A stretch of DNA of 64,000 nucleotides, from NCBI RefSeq assembly GCF_009296315.1, contig NZ_WHLY01000002.1, positions 3,764,501 through 3,828,500 of the forward strand, written 5' to 3'. Position numbers and translations under genes: made by a program. This document shows, piece by piece, positions 54,405-63,060 of the stretch (positions are counted from its first letter, which is position 1; every line of letters starts with the position of its first letter). The DNA is from Salmonirosea aquatica. Its GTDB lineage: Bacteria > Bacteroidota > Bacteroidia > Cytophagales > Spirosomataceae. The notes below the pieces were generated by a model. The model had not been told where the DNA came from, ran no database searches, and saw only the letters and a program-made list of their open reading frames with translations.

Positions 54405-54533
54405 CCCGATCTTATCCTGTCGGAATACTACGAAGGAAATTCCCCGGTACCTCTGTACATCATGGGTACCCCTACCTGCAGCGATTGCCGTCTACGGGGC
54501 GGAACCAACCAGATGCCCTCTTTTTGGAAGTAG
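53410..54533 (+). CDS. DUF4249 family lipoprotein, copy 2, frameshifted
   Basis: The same GTG start, lipoprotein signal and domain as copy 1, but the frame is lost after EPFAP at the C7 run 53485-53491; restoring the C present in copy 1 gives 374 aa, exactly the length of copy 1. The open frame after the break begins at 53637. The C-terminal ~40 residues differ clearly (SEYYEGNSPVPLYIMGT versus TEYYSEGSFIPQYIMGA), as does the patch KDVVYREQSINTC. It follows the MG2/plug gene by about 100 bp. Confidence 0.88.
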
Positions 54534-54640
54534 ATGAGCGCCTGTATATTCAATTTTTTTCGCAATTCGTCCGAAGGTATATATCAGATTGAGGTTTGAC
54601 TATTTTCCACGATGAACCTGCTGCCGGAGCGCAGGATCAG

Positions 54641-55927
54641 CTATCCTTTCACAACCTTTTCAATATCGATGCTATATATCTGCCGCCCGAGCTTCTCGTG
54701 GGTGGAGTCGAAAAAGACACGAGTACCCTGCTGGTTGATGCGCGGATGCAGGTCACAGCGAAACTCGCCCTTATACTGCGGCGGCGACAGAAACTTGCCT
54801 AATACCACCCGACGGTCAGTGGGAATGTGGTAGAGATAGAGCGTCTGGAGACGGTTAGCGTCAGGGTAGGTATCGTTCAGGACCCATTTATTGTTGGTGT
54901 GGGGTACGTAGGTGTTGTGGCCGTTGACGGGCATGGCCTCGGCACCAATGTGTACACAATTTTGGGTTTTGTCTTCCATCAGCCAGAAACCCCACTCCTT
55001 GCCGATGGGCTTGGTCCAGCCGAGGATGTGCCGGGGGCCGTCCCAGATGATGTGGGACGTGTTGCCGGAAGGGTCGATGACGTAGCGGTTTTGGCCTGTT
55101 TCGGTGTCCATCGTCACCATGCGGGTGATAAAATCCGTGGTAGGTACCCCGTCTTGCTCCTGTACCTTGTGCCGCCAACGGTTGAGAAACAGCATCCGTT
55201 TATTATCAGGACTGATCAGCAGGTGGTTGAACCAGTGCCAGTAATCGGTGACAGATTCGCCCAGATGGGGTAGGGCGGCCATTTCGGCCAGCGACACCAG
55301 CAGATTACTCTTTCCCGTTTTTAGATTAATCCTATAAATCCCGATTTCCGCCGGAGCTTTCTCCTTCTCGTAGGGATCGGGCCGACCTGCGTACCCGTAA
55401 CCGGGCCGCAGGTTCTGAATACGGTTGAACTCGGTGCCTACCGCAAATTCGCCGTTGGGCGCCAGGGCATAGATGGGTTTTGGCAGAAGGCGCTCCCGAC
55501 CAGTCTTGATATTGACAATGCGGCTTCCCCAGGTAGTTCCCCAGCCGTCAGGGCTGACGGTATCGTTCCAGATCACCTCCTCGTTGGAGCCGGGCAACCA
55601 TTGTAACATACAGCCCTGCTGCCAGCCCCAGGTATTCGAGGTACCTAGCTTGCGCCACTTGTTGTTATCCTGCAAATCGATCAGGCCAATCTCGATCGTA
55701 TCTTTCGCTTCGGGGGTACGGCCCTCGAAAGGTACCCGCATGCCCAGGGCATAGCGGCCGGTAGGGTCGATCTGCCATTTGTCGTAGTAGCCAAACCAAT
55801 GGAAATGCTCACCATCCGTAATTCGCTCGACCGGAAATTCAGCGGCAGGTACAAACCAATTTTGCGAAAAGGAGGCCAGCCCTATGCCACCAGCTACACT
55901 GCTTCGGATAAAATCACGACGATCCAT
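54641..55927 (-). CDS. Tat-exported beta-propeller-like protein
   Basis: 428 aa. The N-terminus MDRRDFIRSSVAGGIGLASF is a Tat signal (RRDFI), so a folded, possibly cofactor-containing protein is exported. The rest has repeated blocks with W/YD and DxxG turns (IDPTGRYALGMRVPF, WQQGCMLQWLPGS, LLISPDNKRMLFLNRW, NTSHIIWDGPRHILGWT, CDLHPRINQQGTRVFFDST), the look of a seven-bladed propeller; the order recalls oligogalacturonate-lyase/TolB-like propellers. Enzyme activity is not proven from sequence. Convergent with the DUF4249 copy 2 gene. Confidence 0.75.
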   Translation of the reverse strand: MDRRDFIRSSVAGGIGLASFSQNWFVPAAEFPVERITDGEHFHWFGYYDKWQIDPTGRYALGMRVPFEGRTPEAKDTIEIGLIDLQDNNKWRKLGTSNTWGWQQGCMLQWLPGSNEEVIWNDTVSPDGWGTTWGSRIVNIKTGRERLLPKPIYALAPNGEFAVGTEFNRIQNLRPGYGYAGRPDPYEKEKAPAEIGIYRINLKTGKSNLLVSLAEMAALPHLGESVTDYWHWFNHLLISPDNKRMLFLNRWRHKVQEQDGVPTTDFITRMVTMDTETGQNRYVIDPSGNTSHIIWDGPRHILGWTKPIGKEWGFWLMEDKTQNCVHIGAEAMPVNGHNTYVPHTNNKWVLNDTYPDANRLQTLYLYHIPTDRRVVLGKFLSPPQYKGEFRCDLHPRINQQGTRVFFDSTHEKLGRQIYSIDIEKVVKG

Positions 55928-56010
55928 TATTCAGATATGAGATAAGAATTATGAGATATGAGAGTTTGGCGATTGCAAAAAACCTTGTCCGTTTTATAGG
56001 GTACCCCACC

Positions 56011-56050
56011 ACAAAAAAGCACGGGTACCCGCTGCTGGGGTACCCGTGCT
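56011..56050 (-). terminator. terminator whose stem contains GGTACC in both arms
   Basis: AGCACGGGTACC (56018-56029) pairs perfectly with GGTACCCGTGCT (56039-56050). On the - strand it is followed by TTTTTTGTGG. It lies 23 bp beyond the stop of the receptor gene on that strand. Confidence 0.88.
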
Positions 56051-56072
56051 ATAAGGATTCGGAGTTGAAAAA

Positions 56073-58637
56073 TTACTTGTTTCCGCCTTGTGGCCTTCCA
56101 CCGCCCGCGGCTGGAGCGGCTTGCTGTGCTCCATTATTATCGCCACCACCATCGCCTTTCAGGTCGTCGTTGTTGACGCTCTTGCGGCGGCGACGCGGTT
56201 GCTGATCGTCGAAGCTCATTTTACCCAGCTTGTAAGAGAAGTTTACCCGGAAGCCCCGGTTATACAGGTTGTTGACGTTGGTCTGGGTGAAGGTAGGTGT
56301 CTTGAGAATGGTTTCCTGACGGAACGATTTCTGCAGGAAGTTTTCCATGCCCAGACCCACGCTGCCGCGTTTGTTGCTGAAATCTTTCTTTACTCCCAAG
56401 CTGTACATACGGAATCCCGTCTGGGTACCTTGTAGCTGCACATCGCGGCCCCGCATGAAGCCGAAGCCCTGGAAGCCCCAGCCATTTTTGAAGGTCAGGT
56501 TGGTGAACACCCGGCCCGACACCACCACGCCCGAATTGCTGGTGCCCAGCGCGGCGTTGCTGGAGTTGTTGGACAGGTAGGCATAATAGCCGTCGAAGCC
56601 ACCGCCCAGTTGCCAGATCGAGAACAGCGTGACGTTCCCGAACAGGTTCATACCGTAGTTCTGCTTTTGCCCGATGTTGCCGTAGCTTGTCGTAATTACA
56701 CCACGCTCGTCGGTGGTACGTACACTCTCGATGGAGTTGTTGGTATTACGGCCGAAAACTGACATGTTGAGGTACACTGACTTCTTGAACCAGCTCGTAC
56801 TGGCCTCGAACTGATCGGTCAGTTCGGGCGACAGATTGGGGTTACCCACCGTGATGTTTTGGGGATTGGAGGCGTTGATGTTGGGGTTCAAAAACTGAAT
56901 GCCGGGACGCTGCAAACGGCGGTTGTACGCCAGCTTGATCGTGCGTCCGCCTTTCAGCGTTTTGGAGATATTCACACTCGGTACCAGGTTGCCATAGTTA
57001 GGAATGGCCAGTTTGCCTTCGCCCTGCGTGGCGTCGATAGTGGTGTACTCATAACGGCTCCCTACCTTGAACGTATATTTGTTCTTGGTCGAGTAAGTAT
57101 AGGAGAGGTAGGTAGCGGCAACGTTCTGGCCGTAGTCGAGGCTGTTGGCCTGCCGGGGCTGGGTCACGTTGCTGTAGTAGGTGAAATCACTGTTCACCTC
57201 ACGGAAAATACCTTTACCCCCAAATTCGATAAGCTGGTTTTTCTTGATGGGGGAGGTGTAGTCGAGCTGCACGGTGCTTTCCTGATTGAAGCTGCCGTTG
57301 CGGTTGCCTTCCTGGCCCAGCAAGGTGGATGAAGTGGCAGAGTCGAACAGATCGGCGTCGAAATTGTTCGTGCGGTTATTGCGGCTGAACTGCGTCAGAA
57401 TACTGAATTCCTGTTGCGGTTTTTTCAGCTGACGTGTGTAGTCCACGTTTACATCCACCGTTCCGGACAAATCTTTCACGTTCACATCCCGGAAGGAAGT
57501 GGTAGCGGGGGTATTGCCGAATGAATTCCGGGTCGAGATACCCTGCGTATTTTTCGAATTGCGGGTACCGTACCGGACACTGGCCGTAATGAACGACTTG
57601 TCCGTGATATCATAGTCCCAGCCCAGGTTATACGAACCAAATGAGTAGTTGTTGCGCGAGTCGGTGCTCTGACGTACCGAGAAGGGAATCCCGTTTTTGG
57701 TACCTTCCTGAATGTTTTCTCCTTTCCCGATCACGTTGTAGCCGATCCGGCCGAAGCCGCCCAGGTTGAAGCCCATCTTGCCCGTGCGGTAGCTACCCCG
57801 CAGACCTAGATTGGCACCCCGGTTGCCGACGCCCGTATCAAAGTTGAGCGTGGCGCCCTGTAAAGTGTTCTTCTTGGTAATGATGTTGATGATTCCGGCG
57901 GTACCCTCGGCGTCGTACTTGGCCGAAGGCGAAGTGATTACCTCCACGGACTTGATCATGTCGGCAGGAATCTGCTTCAGGGCGTCGGCCACGCTGGTGG
58001 CCAGGATTGTAGAGGGCTTGTTGTTGATCAGCACTTTCACGTTGGAGCTACCCCGCAACGACACGTTACCGTCCAGATCCACGCTCAGCATAGGTACCTT
58101 GCGCATTACTTCGGTGGCGTCGCCGCCCCGGCTGGCGATGTCTTTTTCGGCATTATAGACCAGTCGGTCCACACGTTCTTCAATGAGTTCGGTTTGGCCT
58201 GTCACAGTCACGGCGTCAAGCTGCACTACGTCAGGTACCAGCACCACATTGTCCAATTCTAGGTTTGTGCGGTGGCCAATAGTAATATTGGGTATCTGCT
58301 TGCCTTTGTAGCCAATAAAAGAAATTAATAACTTGTAGTCGCCATCGGCAATATTCTTGATGGTGAATTTGCCCTTGTCGTCGGTGGTGGTACCATCCAC
58401 GGGCTGATTGGTTTTGATTTCGACGAGGGAGATGGAGGCGAATTCAACGGGCTGCTTGGATACGGAGTCGATGAGAGTACCGCTGATTTTGCCGTTGCCC
58501 CGGGCCGAATTATCGACTGTACCGGGAATGGCCGTGGTCTCGGGCTGGGGACGACCGCCTCCCGTAGGAAACTGGGCGAACGCCGAAGCACCCAGACCCA
58601 AGGTTAAAAATGTGATTAGTGTGCAAATCTTATTCAT
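56073..58637 (-). CDS. outer-membrane beta-barrel receptor (OMP_b-brl family)
   Basis: Start placed at ATG ending at 58637 (MNKICTLITFLTLGLG), which gives a signal peptide ending at AFAQ; the 60 codons upstream in frame have no leader features. 854 aa: carboxypeptidase-regulatory-like domain (residues ~45-130, ISGTLIDSVSKQPVEFASI), a plug (~150-250, RGGDATEVMRKVPMLSVDLDG, LRGSSNVKVLINNKPS) and a long barrel. The tail is unusual: after the last barrel strand (FRVNFSYKLGKMSF) come about 40 residues rich in Arg, Gly, Asn and Pro. Divergent from the LytS/LytTR pair. Confidence 0.88.
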   Translation of the reverse strand: MNKICTLITFLTLGLGASAFAQFPTGGGRPQPETTAIPGTVDNSARGNGKISGTLIDSVSKQPVEFASISLVEIKTNQPVDGTTTDDKGKFTIKNIADGDYKLLISFIGYKGKQIPNITIGHRTNLELDNVVLVPDVVQLDAVTVTGQTELIEERVDRLVYNAEKDIASRGGDATEVMRKVPMLSVDLDGNVSLRGSSNVKVLINNKPSTILATSVADALKQIPADMIKSVEVITSPSAKYDAEGTAGIINIITKKNTLQGATLNFDTGVGNRGANLGLRGSYRTGKMGFNLGGFGRIGYNVIGKGENIQEGTKNGIPFSVRQSTDSRNNYSFGSYNLGWDYDITDKSFITASVRYGTRNSKNTQGISTRNSFGNTPATTSFRDVNVKDLSGTVDVNVDYTRQLKKPQQEFSILTQFSRNNRTNNFDADLFDSATSSTLLGQEGNRNGSFNQESTVQLDYTSPIKKNQLIEFGGKGIFREVNSDFTYYSNVTQPRQANSLDYGQNVAATYLSYTYSTKNKYTFKVGSRYEYTTIDATQGEGKLAIPNYGNLVPSVNISKTLKGGRTIKLAYNRRLQRPGIQFLNPNINASNPQNITVGNPNLSPELTDQFEASTSWFKKSVYLNMSVFGRNTNNSIESVRTTDERGVITTSYGNIGQKQNYGMNLFGNVTLFSIWQLGGGFDGYYAYLSNNSSNAALGTSNSGVVVSGRVFTNLTFKNGWGFQGFGFMRGRDVQLQGTQTGFRMYSLGVKKDFSNKRGSVGLGMENFLQKSFRQETILKTPTFTQTNVNNLYNRGFRVNFSYKLGKMSFDDQQPRRRRKSVNNDDLKGDGGGDNNGAQQAAPAAGGGRPQGGNK

Positions 58638-59007
58638 GGCGATTATGCTAACGGGTAAAAATGGAAAAAATAGAAAAATACAAAAGATGATTCGTTCGGG
58701 TTGAACTGCCCTTACTACATCAAAGTAACAGCCTTTGTTGCCAGGAAAAGTACCAAACTTGACAAACGGCCGACAAGCATAGACCAATTGCTTTTTTTTA
58801 TCGATAGAAATATCCAATTCGGCTCAGGTTGGTCCTGGCTGATTTTCGTAGAGAGAAATCCGCGGCCTGTCTGTATACTGGGGTCATTGATCTATTAATC
58901 ATATCTTCTTTGGAAAGTACTATGTAGTCTTGTCAAGTCAATCGGTCCCAATAAAGCTGGGGCCTGTTCGTTTAGCTCACCCGAACTCATCTAAATTGTA
59001 CTCAACT
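58638..59007. other. divergent intergenic region
   Basis: About 370 bp between the receptor (-) and the kinase (+). No ORF, RNA gene or strong hairpin was recognised. I found no exact TAnnTTTG on either strand, so both promoters are either diverged or activator-dependent. Confidence 0.5.
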
Positions 59008-60081
59008 ATGGAATCGTTCTCAAACCGTAAGTATATGCCGTGGCTGGTACACGTCATGGTGTGGGCTCTGCTGGGGTCGATCCTGTTACTGTGGCAGCCG
59101 CTCACTTGGCGTATTACCATACCTACGCAATTCTGGTTCAAGCAGGCGGTCCTATTCGGCCTGCTGCTGGCCGTTTTCTACATTAATTACCGCGTCTGGA
59201 TACCCCGGTACCTCTTCCTCAACCGCACCAGCCTGTTTGTCATATTGAATATCTGTGCCGTATTACTGGTTTCGTTTTCGATCCAGCAGGTGGAAATATG
59301 GGTCAACCTGCGCGAAAGCATGGAAAATGCCTTCAAAGCGGTCCGCAATTCGGGAATCATGCGGCGGGAAGATTCCCTGGACTATTTCTCACTACTCACC
59401 GCGCTGATGGTCATTGGCATCAGTACCAGCGTGGCAGCCGTGCAGAAGTGGCAGCACGATGCCGAACTCCGCGAAAAGCTGGAACGCGCCAGAATCGACT
59501 CCGAACTCTCATTCCTGAAAGCGCAGATTAATCCGCACTTTTTCTTCAACACCCTCAACAACATCTACGCCCTGACGGTAATTGACGTAGAAGCGTCCCG
59601 TGAAGCCCTGCACAAGCTGTCGCGTATGATGCGTTATGTGCTGTACGAATCGCAGCAGGGTACGGTGCAACTAAGCCAGGAAATCGCCTTCGCGCAGGAT
59701 TACATCAAGCTCATGCAGCTGCGCCTTACCGATAAAGTGACGGTGCAGTTGACGCCGCCTGAGCCCATGCACGACGTACCCATCGCGCCCATGTTGTTCT
59801 TGCCTTTCATCGAAAACGCCTTCAAGCATGGCGTGAGCGCTACCCAGCCCAGCCGCATCGAGATCATTATCCGCCAGGAGGGCGCCAAAATCCATGTGGA
59901 GGTATGCAACACGCTTTTTACCGACAAGAAATCGACCAATCTGGAAGAAAGCAACGGCATCGGTCTGGTCAATACCCGCCGCCGCCTCGACCTGCTCTAC
60001 CCCGGCCGTTACGAGCTGGATGTGAAAGAAAACCAGACTGAAAAAGAATACAAGGTACACCTCGAACTCGATGCCGTATGA
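59008..60081 (+). CDS. LytS-type membrane histidine kinase
   Basis: Start at ATG 59008 (MESFSNRKYMPWLVHVMVW); an in-frame TTG 78 bp upstream is unlikely. About 357 aa: four membrane helices (residues ~10-150), a short coiled coil, then His_kinase with LKAQINPHFFFNTLNNIYAL and HATPase_c with PFIENAFKHGVS and NGIGLVNTRRRLDLLYP. This is the class that drives LytTR regulators. Overlaps the regulator by 4 bp (ATGA). Confidence 0.93.
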   Translation: MESFSNRKYMPWLVHVMVWALLGSILLLWQPLTWRITIPTQFWFKQAVLFGLLLAVFYINYRVWIPRYLFLNRTSLFVILNICAVLLVSFSIQQVEIWVNLRESMENAFKAVRNSGIMRREDSLDYFSLLTALMVIGISTSVAAVQKWQHDAELREKLERARIDSELSFLKAQINPHFFFNTLNNIYALTVIDVEASREALHKLSRMMRYVLYESQQGTVQLSQEIAFAQDYIKLMQLRLTDKVTVQLTPPEPMHDVPIAPMLFLPFIENAFKHGVSATQPSRIEIIIRQEGAKIHVEVCNTLFTDKKSTNLEESNGIGLVNTRRRLDLLYPGRYELDVKENQTEKEYKVHLELDAV

Positions 60082-60851
60082 ACACACTACGCTGTATAGC
60101 CGTCGACGACGAGCCTTTGGCTTTGGGGCTGGTGTGTGCCTTTATTGAAAAAACACCTTTCCTGAAACTCGTCGGGCGGTATTCCAGCGCGGTGGAAGCC
60201 TTACAGGGATTGCACGAGCAGCCGGTGGACGTGCTGTTTCTGGATATCCAGATGCCCGACCTGACGGGTATTGAACTGGCGCGGGTACTGGACAAATCGG
60301 CGGGATCGAATACCGCCGCCCCGCGCATTGTATTCACCACGGCTTTCAACCATTTTGCGCTCGAAGGCTTTCGCGTGGATGCGCTGGATTATCTGCTCAA
60401 ACCATTCAACTACGAAGAATTCCTCCGGGCTGCTACCAAAGCCAGTACCTATTTTGATCTGGTGCGGAAAGCGGAGCAGGGTGGTCTGGCTCCCGTGGCC
60501 GAAGCGCCGCCTGCACCTGTCGTACCGCCCGAAGAATACCTGTTTCTGAAAGTAGAGTACCAGCTGGTCCGGGTCGCGTACAGCGACATCCTCTACATCG
60601 AGGGCCTGAAAGACTACGTAAAGGTGCACCTCCGGACCGAAACCCGTCCCCTGCTTTCGCTGACCAGCCTGAAAAGCCTGGAAGAAAAACTCCCTGCGCA
60701 CCGCTTCATGCGCGTGCACCGCTCCTACATCGTGAACCTAGAACGGATAGAGGCCATCACCCGTACCAGCATCCAGATCGGTGATACGACCATCCCGGTC
60801 AGTGATCAGTACAAAGACACGTTTTCGGAGTACGTGAGCCGGTGGACCTAG
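60078..60851 (+). CDS. LytTR-family response regulator
   Basis: 257 aa. Receiver domain (CIAVDDEPLALGLV, phospho-acceptor in VLFLDIQMPDLTGIEL, lysine in YLLKPFN) followed by a proline-rich linker and a C-terminal LytTR DNA-binding domain (FLKVEYQLVRVAYSDILYIE, FMRVHRSYIVNLERIEAI). It is coupled to the LytS-type kinase by overlap. Target genes cannot be deduced. Confidence 0.93.
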   Translation: MNTLRCIAVDDEPLALGLVCAFIEKTPFLKLVGRYSSAVEALQGLHEQPVDVLFLDIQMPDLTGIELARVLDKSAGSNTAAPRIVFTTAFNHFALEGFRVDALDYLLKPFNYEEFLRAATKASTYFDLVRKAEQGGLAPVAEAPPAPVVPPEEYLFLKVEYQLVRVAYSDILYIEGLKDYVKVHLRTETRPLLSLTSLKSLEEKLPAHRFMRVHRSYIVNLERIEAITRTSIQIGDTTIPVSDQYKDTFSEYVSRWT

Positions 60852-60974
60852 GGTAGTAAGCACCTTTCGGAAGAGGAATGTGTTAATGCTGGTGCCGTTG
60901 TGGGTGTTTTCACTCGTAACTTATCCCGATTATCTCACAAACTCACTTTTCCAAAATCCAGCCTCTACGTTACC

Positions 60975-62162
60975 ATGTCCGCCGAAACCTCCCAATTCAT
61001 CCGCTTCATCCGAGCCAGTATCACCGATAATACTTTCATCAAAGCCAGTTTTGGCGATTATCAGGGCGAAGAGTCCGATCTAAAAAACCTCTACCTTAAA
61101 AAGGTCCTTGTCAAGCGGAAGGAGAAAATTTCGTTTCTGTACCGCTACCGAACGCGGGACATCACCAAAAACCATTTCCCGGACGACGCGATCACCGAGC
61201 TAGGTGCCCTGCTGACGGAACACGGGTTCCGGTCGGCGCAGTTGTTTACCCTTCGGCATGATGTCAGAATCCAGTATGCTCCGAACGACGGATTTAGTCT
61301 GAAAATAGACAAACCTACCCTGGCTGAACTTCCCTCGTTGGAACACGACAAACCGAAGCAGCGGAAAATCGAAGCCCAGGGAAAGACTTACCTCACCGAG
61401 CTGGGCATCACCGATGCACAGGGAAAAGTGTATAAAAACGCCCAGGACAAGTACCGACAGATCAATCATTACATCGAAATCCTGAGCTCTCTGCTCAAAG
61501 AACTACCGGAGCGCCCGCAGACAAACATCGTGGACATGGGTGCGGGCAAGGGGTACCTTACCTTTGCACTCTATGATTATTTGAACAATGTGCTTGGCAA
61601 ACCCGCGCAGGTCACGGGTGTGGAGTTTCGGAAAGATTTGGTGGATTTATGCAATGGTATCGCCCAAAAATCCGGCTTCGACGGGTTGCATTTTGAAGAA
61701 GGTACCATCGAAAATTACGCTCCACAGGAACAGATCAACGTCCTCATTGCCCTGCACGCTTGCGACACGGCTACCGATGAGGCCATCTATCAGGGTATCA
61801 CCGCCGACGCCGATCTGATCGTGGTCGCGCCTTGTTGCCACAAACAGATCCGTCGTGAAATGGAGAAGCACCGGGTCAAAAACGAACTGGATTTTTTGAT
61901 GAAGCACGGCATTTTTCTGGAACGCCAGGCCGAAATGGTCACCGACGGCATCCGGTCGCTGCTCCTGGAATACCACGGCTACGCCACCAAAATTTTTGAG
62001 TTCGTCTCCGATGCACACACGCCCAAAAATGTATTGATCGTGGGCGAAAAACGGACGAAAGGTACCCCTGATCAGGCTGCGATCATGGAAAAAATACAGG
62101 CTTCCAAGATGTATTTTGGAGTAGGGTACCATCAGCTGGAAGTGTTGCTGGGCTTGACATGA
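60975..62162 (+). CDS. class I SAM-dependent methyltransferase (Methyltransf_32-like)
   Basis: Start at ATG 60975 (MSAETSQFIRFIRASI) rather than the in-frame start at 60900. About 395 aa. The N-terminal ~150 residues are a family-specific domain; the C-terminal half has motif I IVDMGAGKGYLTFALYDYL, then IALHACDTATDEAIYQG and VVAPCCHKQIRREME. The HACDTATDEAI and CCHK motifs are those of the METTL25/Methyltransf_32 group. Substrate unknown, possibly RNA. 124 bp after the LytTR regulator. Confidence 0.85.
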   Translation: MSAETSQFIRFIRASITDNTFIKASFGDYQGEESDLKNLYLKKVLVKRKEKISFLYRYRTRDITKNHFPDDAITELGALLTEHGFRSAQLFTLRHDVRIQYAPNDGFSLKIDKPTLAELPSLEHDKPKQRKIEAQGKTYLTELGITDAQGKVYKNAQDKYRQINHYIEILSSLLKELPERPQTNIVDMGAGKGYLTFALYDYLNNVLGKPAQVTGVEFRKDLVDLCNGIAQKSGFDGLHFEEGTIENYAPQEQINVLIALHACDTATDEAIYQGITADADLIVVAPCCHKQIRREMEKHRVKNELDFLMKHGIFLERQAEMVTDGIRSLLLEYHGYATKIFEFVSDAHTPKNVLIVGEKRTKGTPDQAAIMEKIQASKMYFGVGYHQLEVLLGLT

Positions 62163-62164
62163 AT

Positions 62165-62256
62165 GTCGACGGATAGAATAAAGTACCCCGTATGATTACC
62201 CTTCACCTTGGCTACCTTCTCGGGGGAATCTTCGGCGATAATTTTGCCGCTGGGGC
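62165..62256 (-). pseudogene. possible uvrA C-terminal scrap
   Basis: On the - strand about 25 codons (62248-62177) read GKIIAEDSPEKVAKVKG then NHTGYFI, close to the conserved end of UvrA (x-IxAEGTPEEVAxxxxS-H/Y-TGxFL). No start, no stop in the UvrA position and no other UvrA motif are nearby. A chance match cannot be excluded. Confidence 0.4.
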
Positions 62257-62283
62257 CGGGCTTTCCTTGAGTACGTTTTCGAC

Positions 62284-62314
62284 TTCCCGAATGCTCAGGA
62301 AATACGTACCTTTG
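62284..62314 (+). promoter_or_regulatory. candidate promoter of the DUF433 gene
   Basis: TACCTTTG (62307-62314) matches the -7 consensus; 20 bp upstream is TTC in place of TTG. The ATG follows at 62331. Confidence 0.42.
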
Positions 62315-62330
62315 AATAAAAGAAAATCAA

Positions 62331-62564
62331 ATGAAAGAAATTCAGGAACGAATCAGTATCAATCCCGAAATTCGATTTGGGAAGCCCTGCATCAAGGGTA
62401 CCCGCATCACGGTGCAGGATGTGCTCGGTTGGCTGGCTAGTGGCATGAGTACCGAAGAAATTGTTGAGGATTTTCCTTCACTCGCCCGAGAGGACGTTTT
62501 GGCCACGCTTGCCTTTGCGGCGAATCGGGAAGAAAGTACCAAAATACTGATCTCAGGGATATGA
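62331..62564 (+). CDS. DUF433 antitoxin-type protein
   Basis: 77 aa. ISINPEIRFGKPCIKGTRIT, VLGWLASGMSTEEIVEDFP and VLATLAFAANRE are the full DUF433 signature, a winged-helix-like domain that acts as the antitoxin partner of DUF5615 PIN-like toxins. Its stop overlaps, as ATGA, the start of a truncated toxin gene, the normal arrangement for the pair. Confidence 0.9.
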   Translation: MKEIQERISINPEIRFGKPCIKGTRITVQDVLGWLASGMSTEEIVEDFPSLAREDVLATLAFAANREESTKILISGI

Positions 62565-62620
62565 AGTTGTTATTCGACGATAACATTTCGGCTGCTTTCA
62601 GGCAGGAATCAAAAAATTGA
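62561..62620 (+). pseudogene. truncated DUF5615 (PIN-like) toxin stub
   Basis: A 19-codon frame, MKLLFDDNISAAFRQESKN then TGA. MKLLFDDNIS matches the start of DUF5615 toxins (MKLLFDENxS, with catalytic-type acidic residues), which normally run 110-120 aa. The rest has been replaced: the frame runs into the 3' end of the convergent HigA-like gene (its stop is at 62598). A toxin is therefore not made. Confidence 0.78.
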
Positions 62621-62948
62621 TCGGGATATGCAGCCCTTTGCTTAGGTTTCGGATCATGGCTACGGTGAGCTCTTGCTTATAGTTCAATACTTTGGATACT
62701 TTGGTCTTGTCGCCGATAAAGGGAATAAGGTCAAGTTGTTTGAGATCATCCTGCTCCATTTTATATTTTAAAAAAGCAATGGGATCGCTCGGCTGCATGG
62801 GTATGTGGACTTCCTCGTAAGCTTCCACCAGAGTGACCAGCATATCCATTTCTTGCTCTTCTGTATACGTTTTATTGGAATTTTCCATTAATTCCCACAC
62901 CCGGCTCAGAGCCATTTTGTAATGCTTCTCGTTGTGCAGATTATCCAT
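62598..62948 (-). CDS. orphan HigA-like antitoxin / XRE-type regulator
   Basis: Start set at ATG ending at 62948 (MDNLHNEKHYKMALSR); further ATGs up to 62990 are in frame. About 116 aa: an N-terminal helical region (MEN...EEQEMDMLVTLVEAYEEVH), then an HTH (FLKYKMEQDDLKQLDLIPFIGDKTKVSKVLNYKQELTVAMIRNLS) characteristic of HigA. Such proteins usually follow a HigB endoribonuclease on the same strand; only about 110 bp separate it from the next gene upstream and no HigB is there. Its 3' end overlaps the DUF5615 stub. Confidence 0.83.
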   Translation of the reverse strand: MDNLHNEKHYKMALSRVWELMENSNKTYTEEQEMDMLVTLVEAYEEVHIPMQPSDPIAFLKYKMEQDDLKQLDLIPFIGDKTKVSKVLNYKQELTVAMIRNLSKGLHIPINFLIPA

Positions 62949-63060
62949 TTGTAGGCTTGAACATTTTTTATTGGTTTGCGGCATAGACAATTTGCCAGTA
63001 AACAGGCACTAAGCGCATTTCTCTACACCGAAAGCTCTCGATTAGAAATTCTATATTTTT

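Noticed and set aside
62192-62440. 82-codon + strand frame upstream of and across DUF433
   Set aside because: It overlaps the DUF433 gene in another frame and has no recognisable domain.
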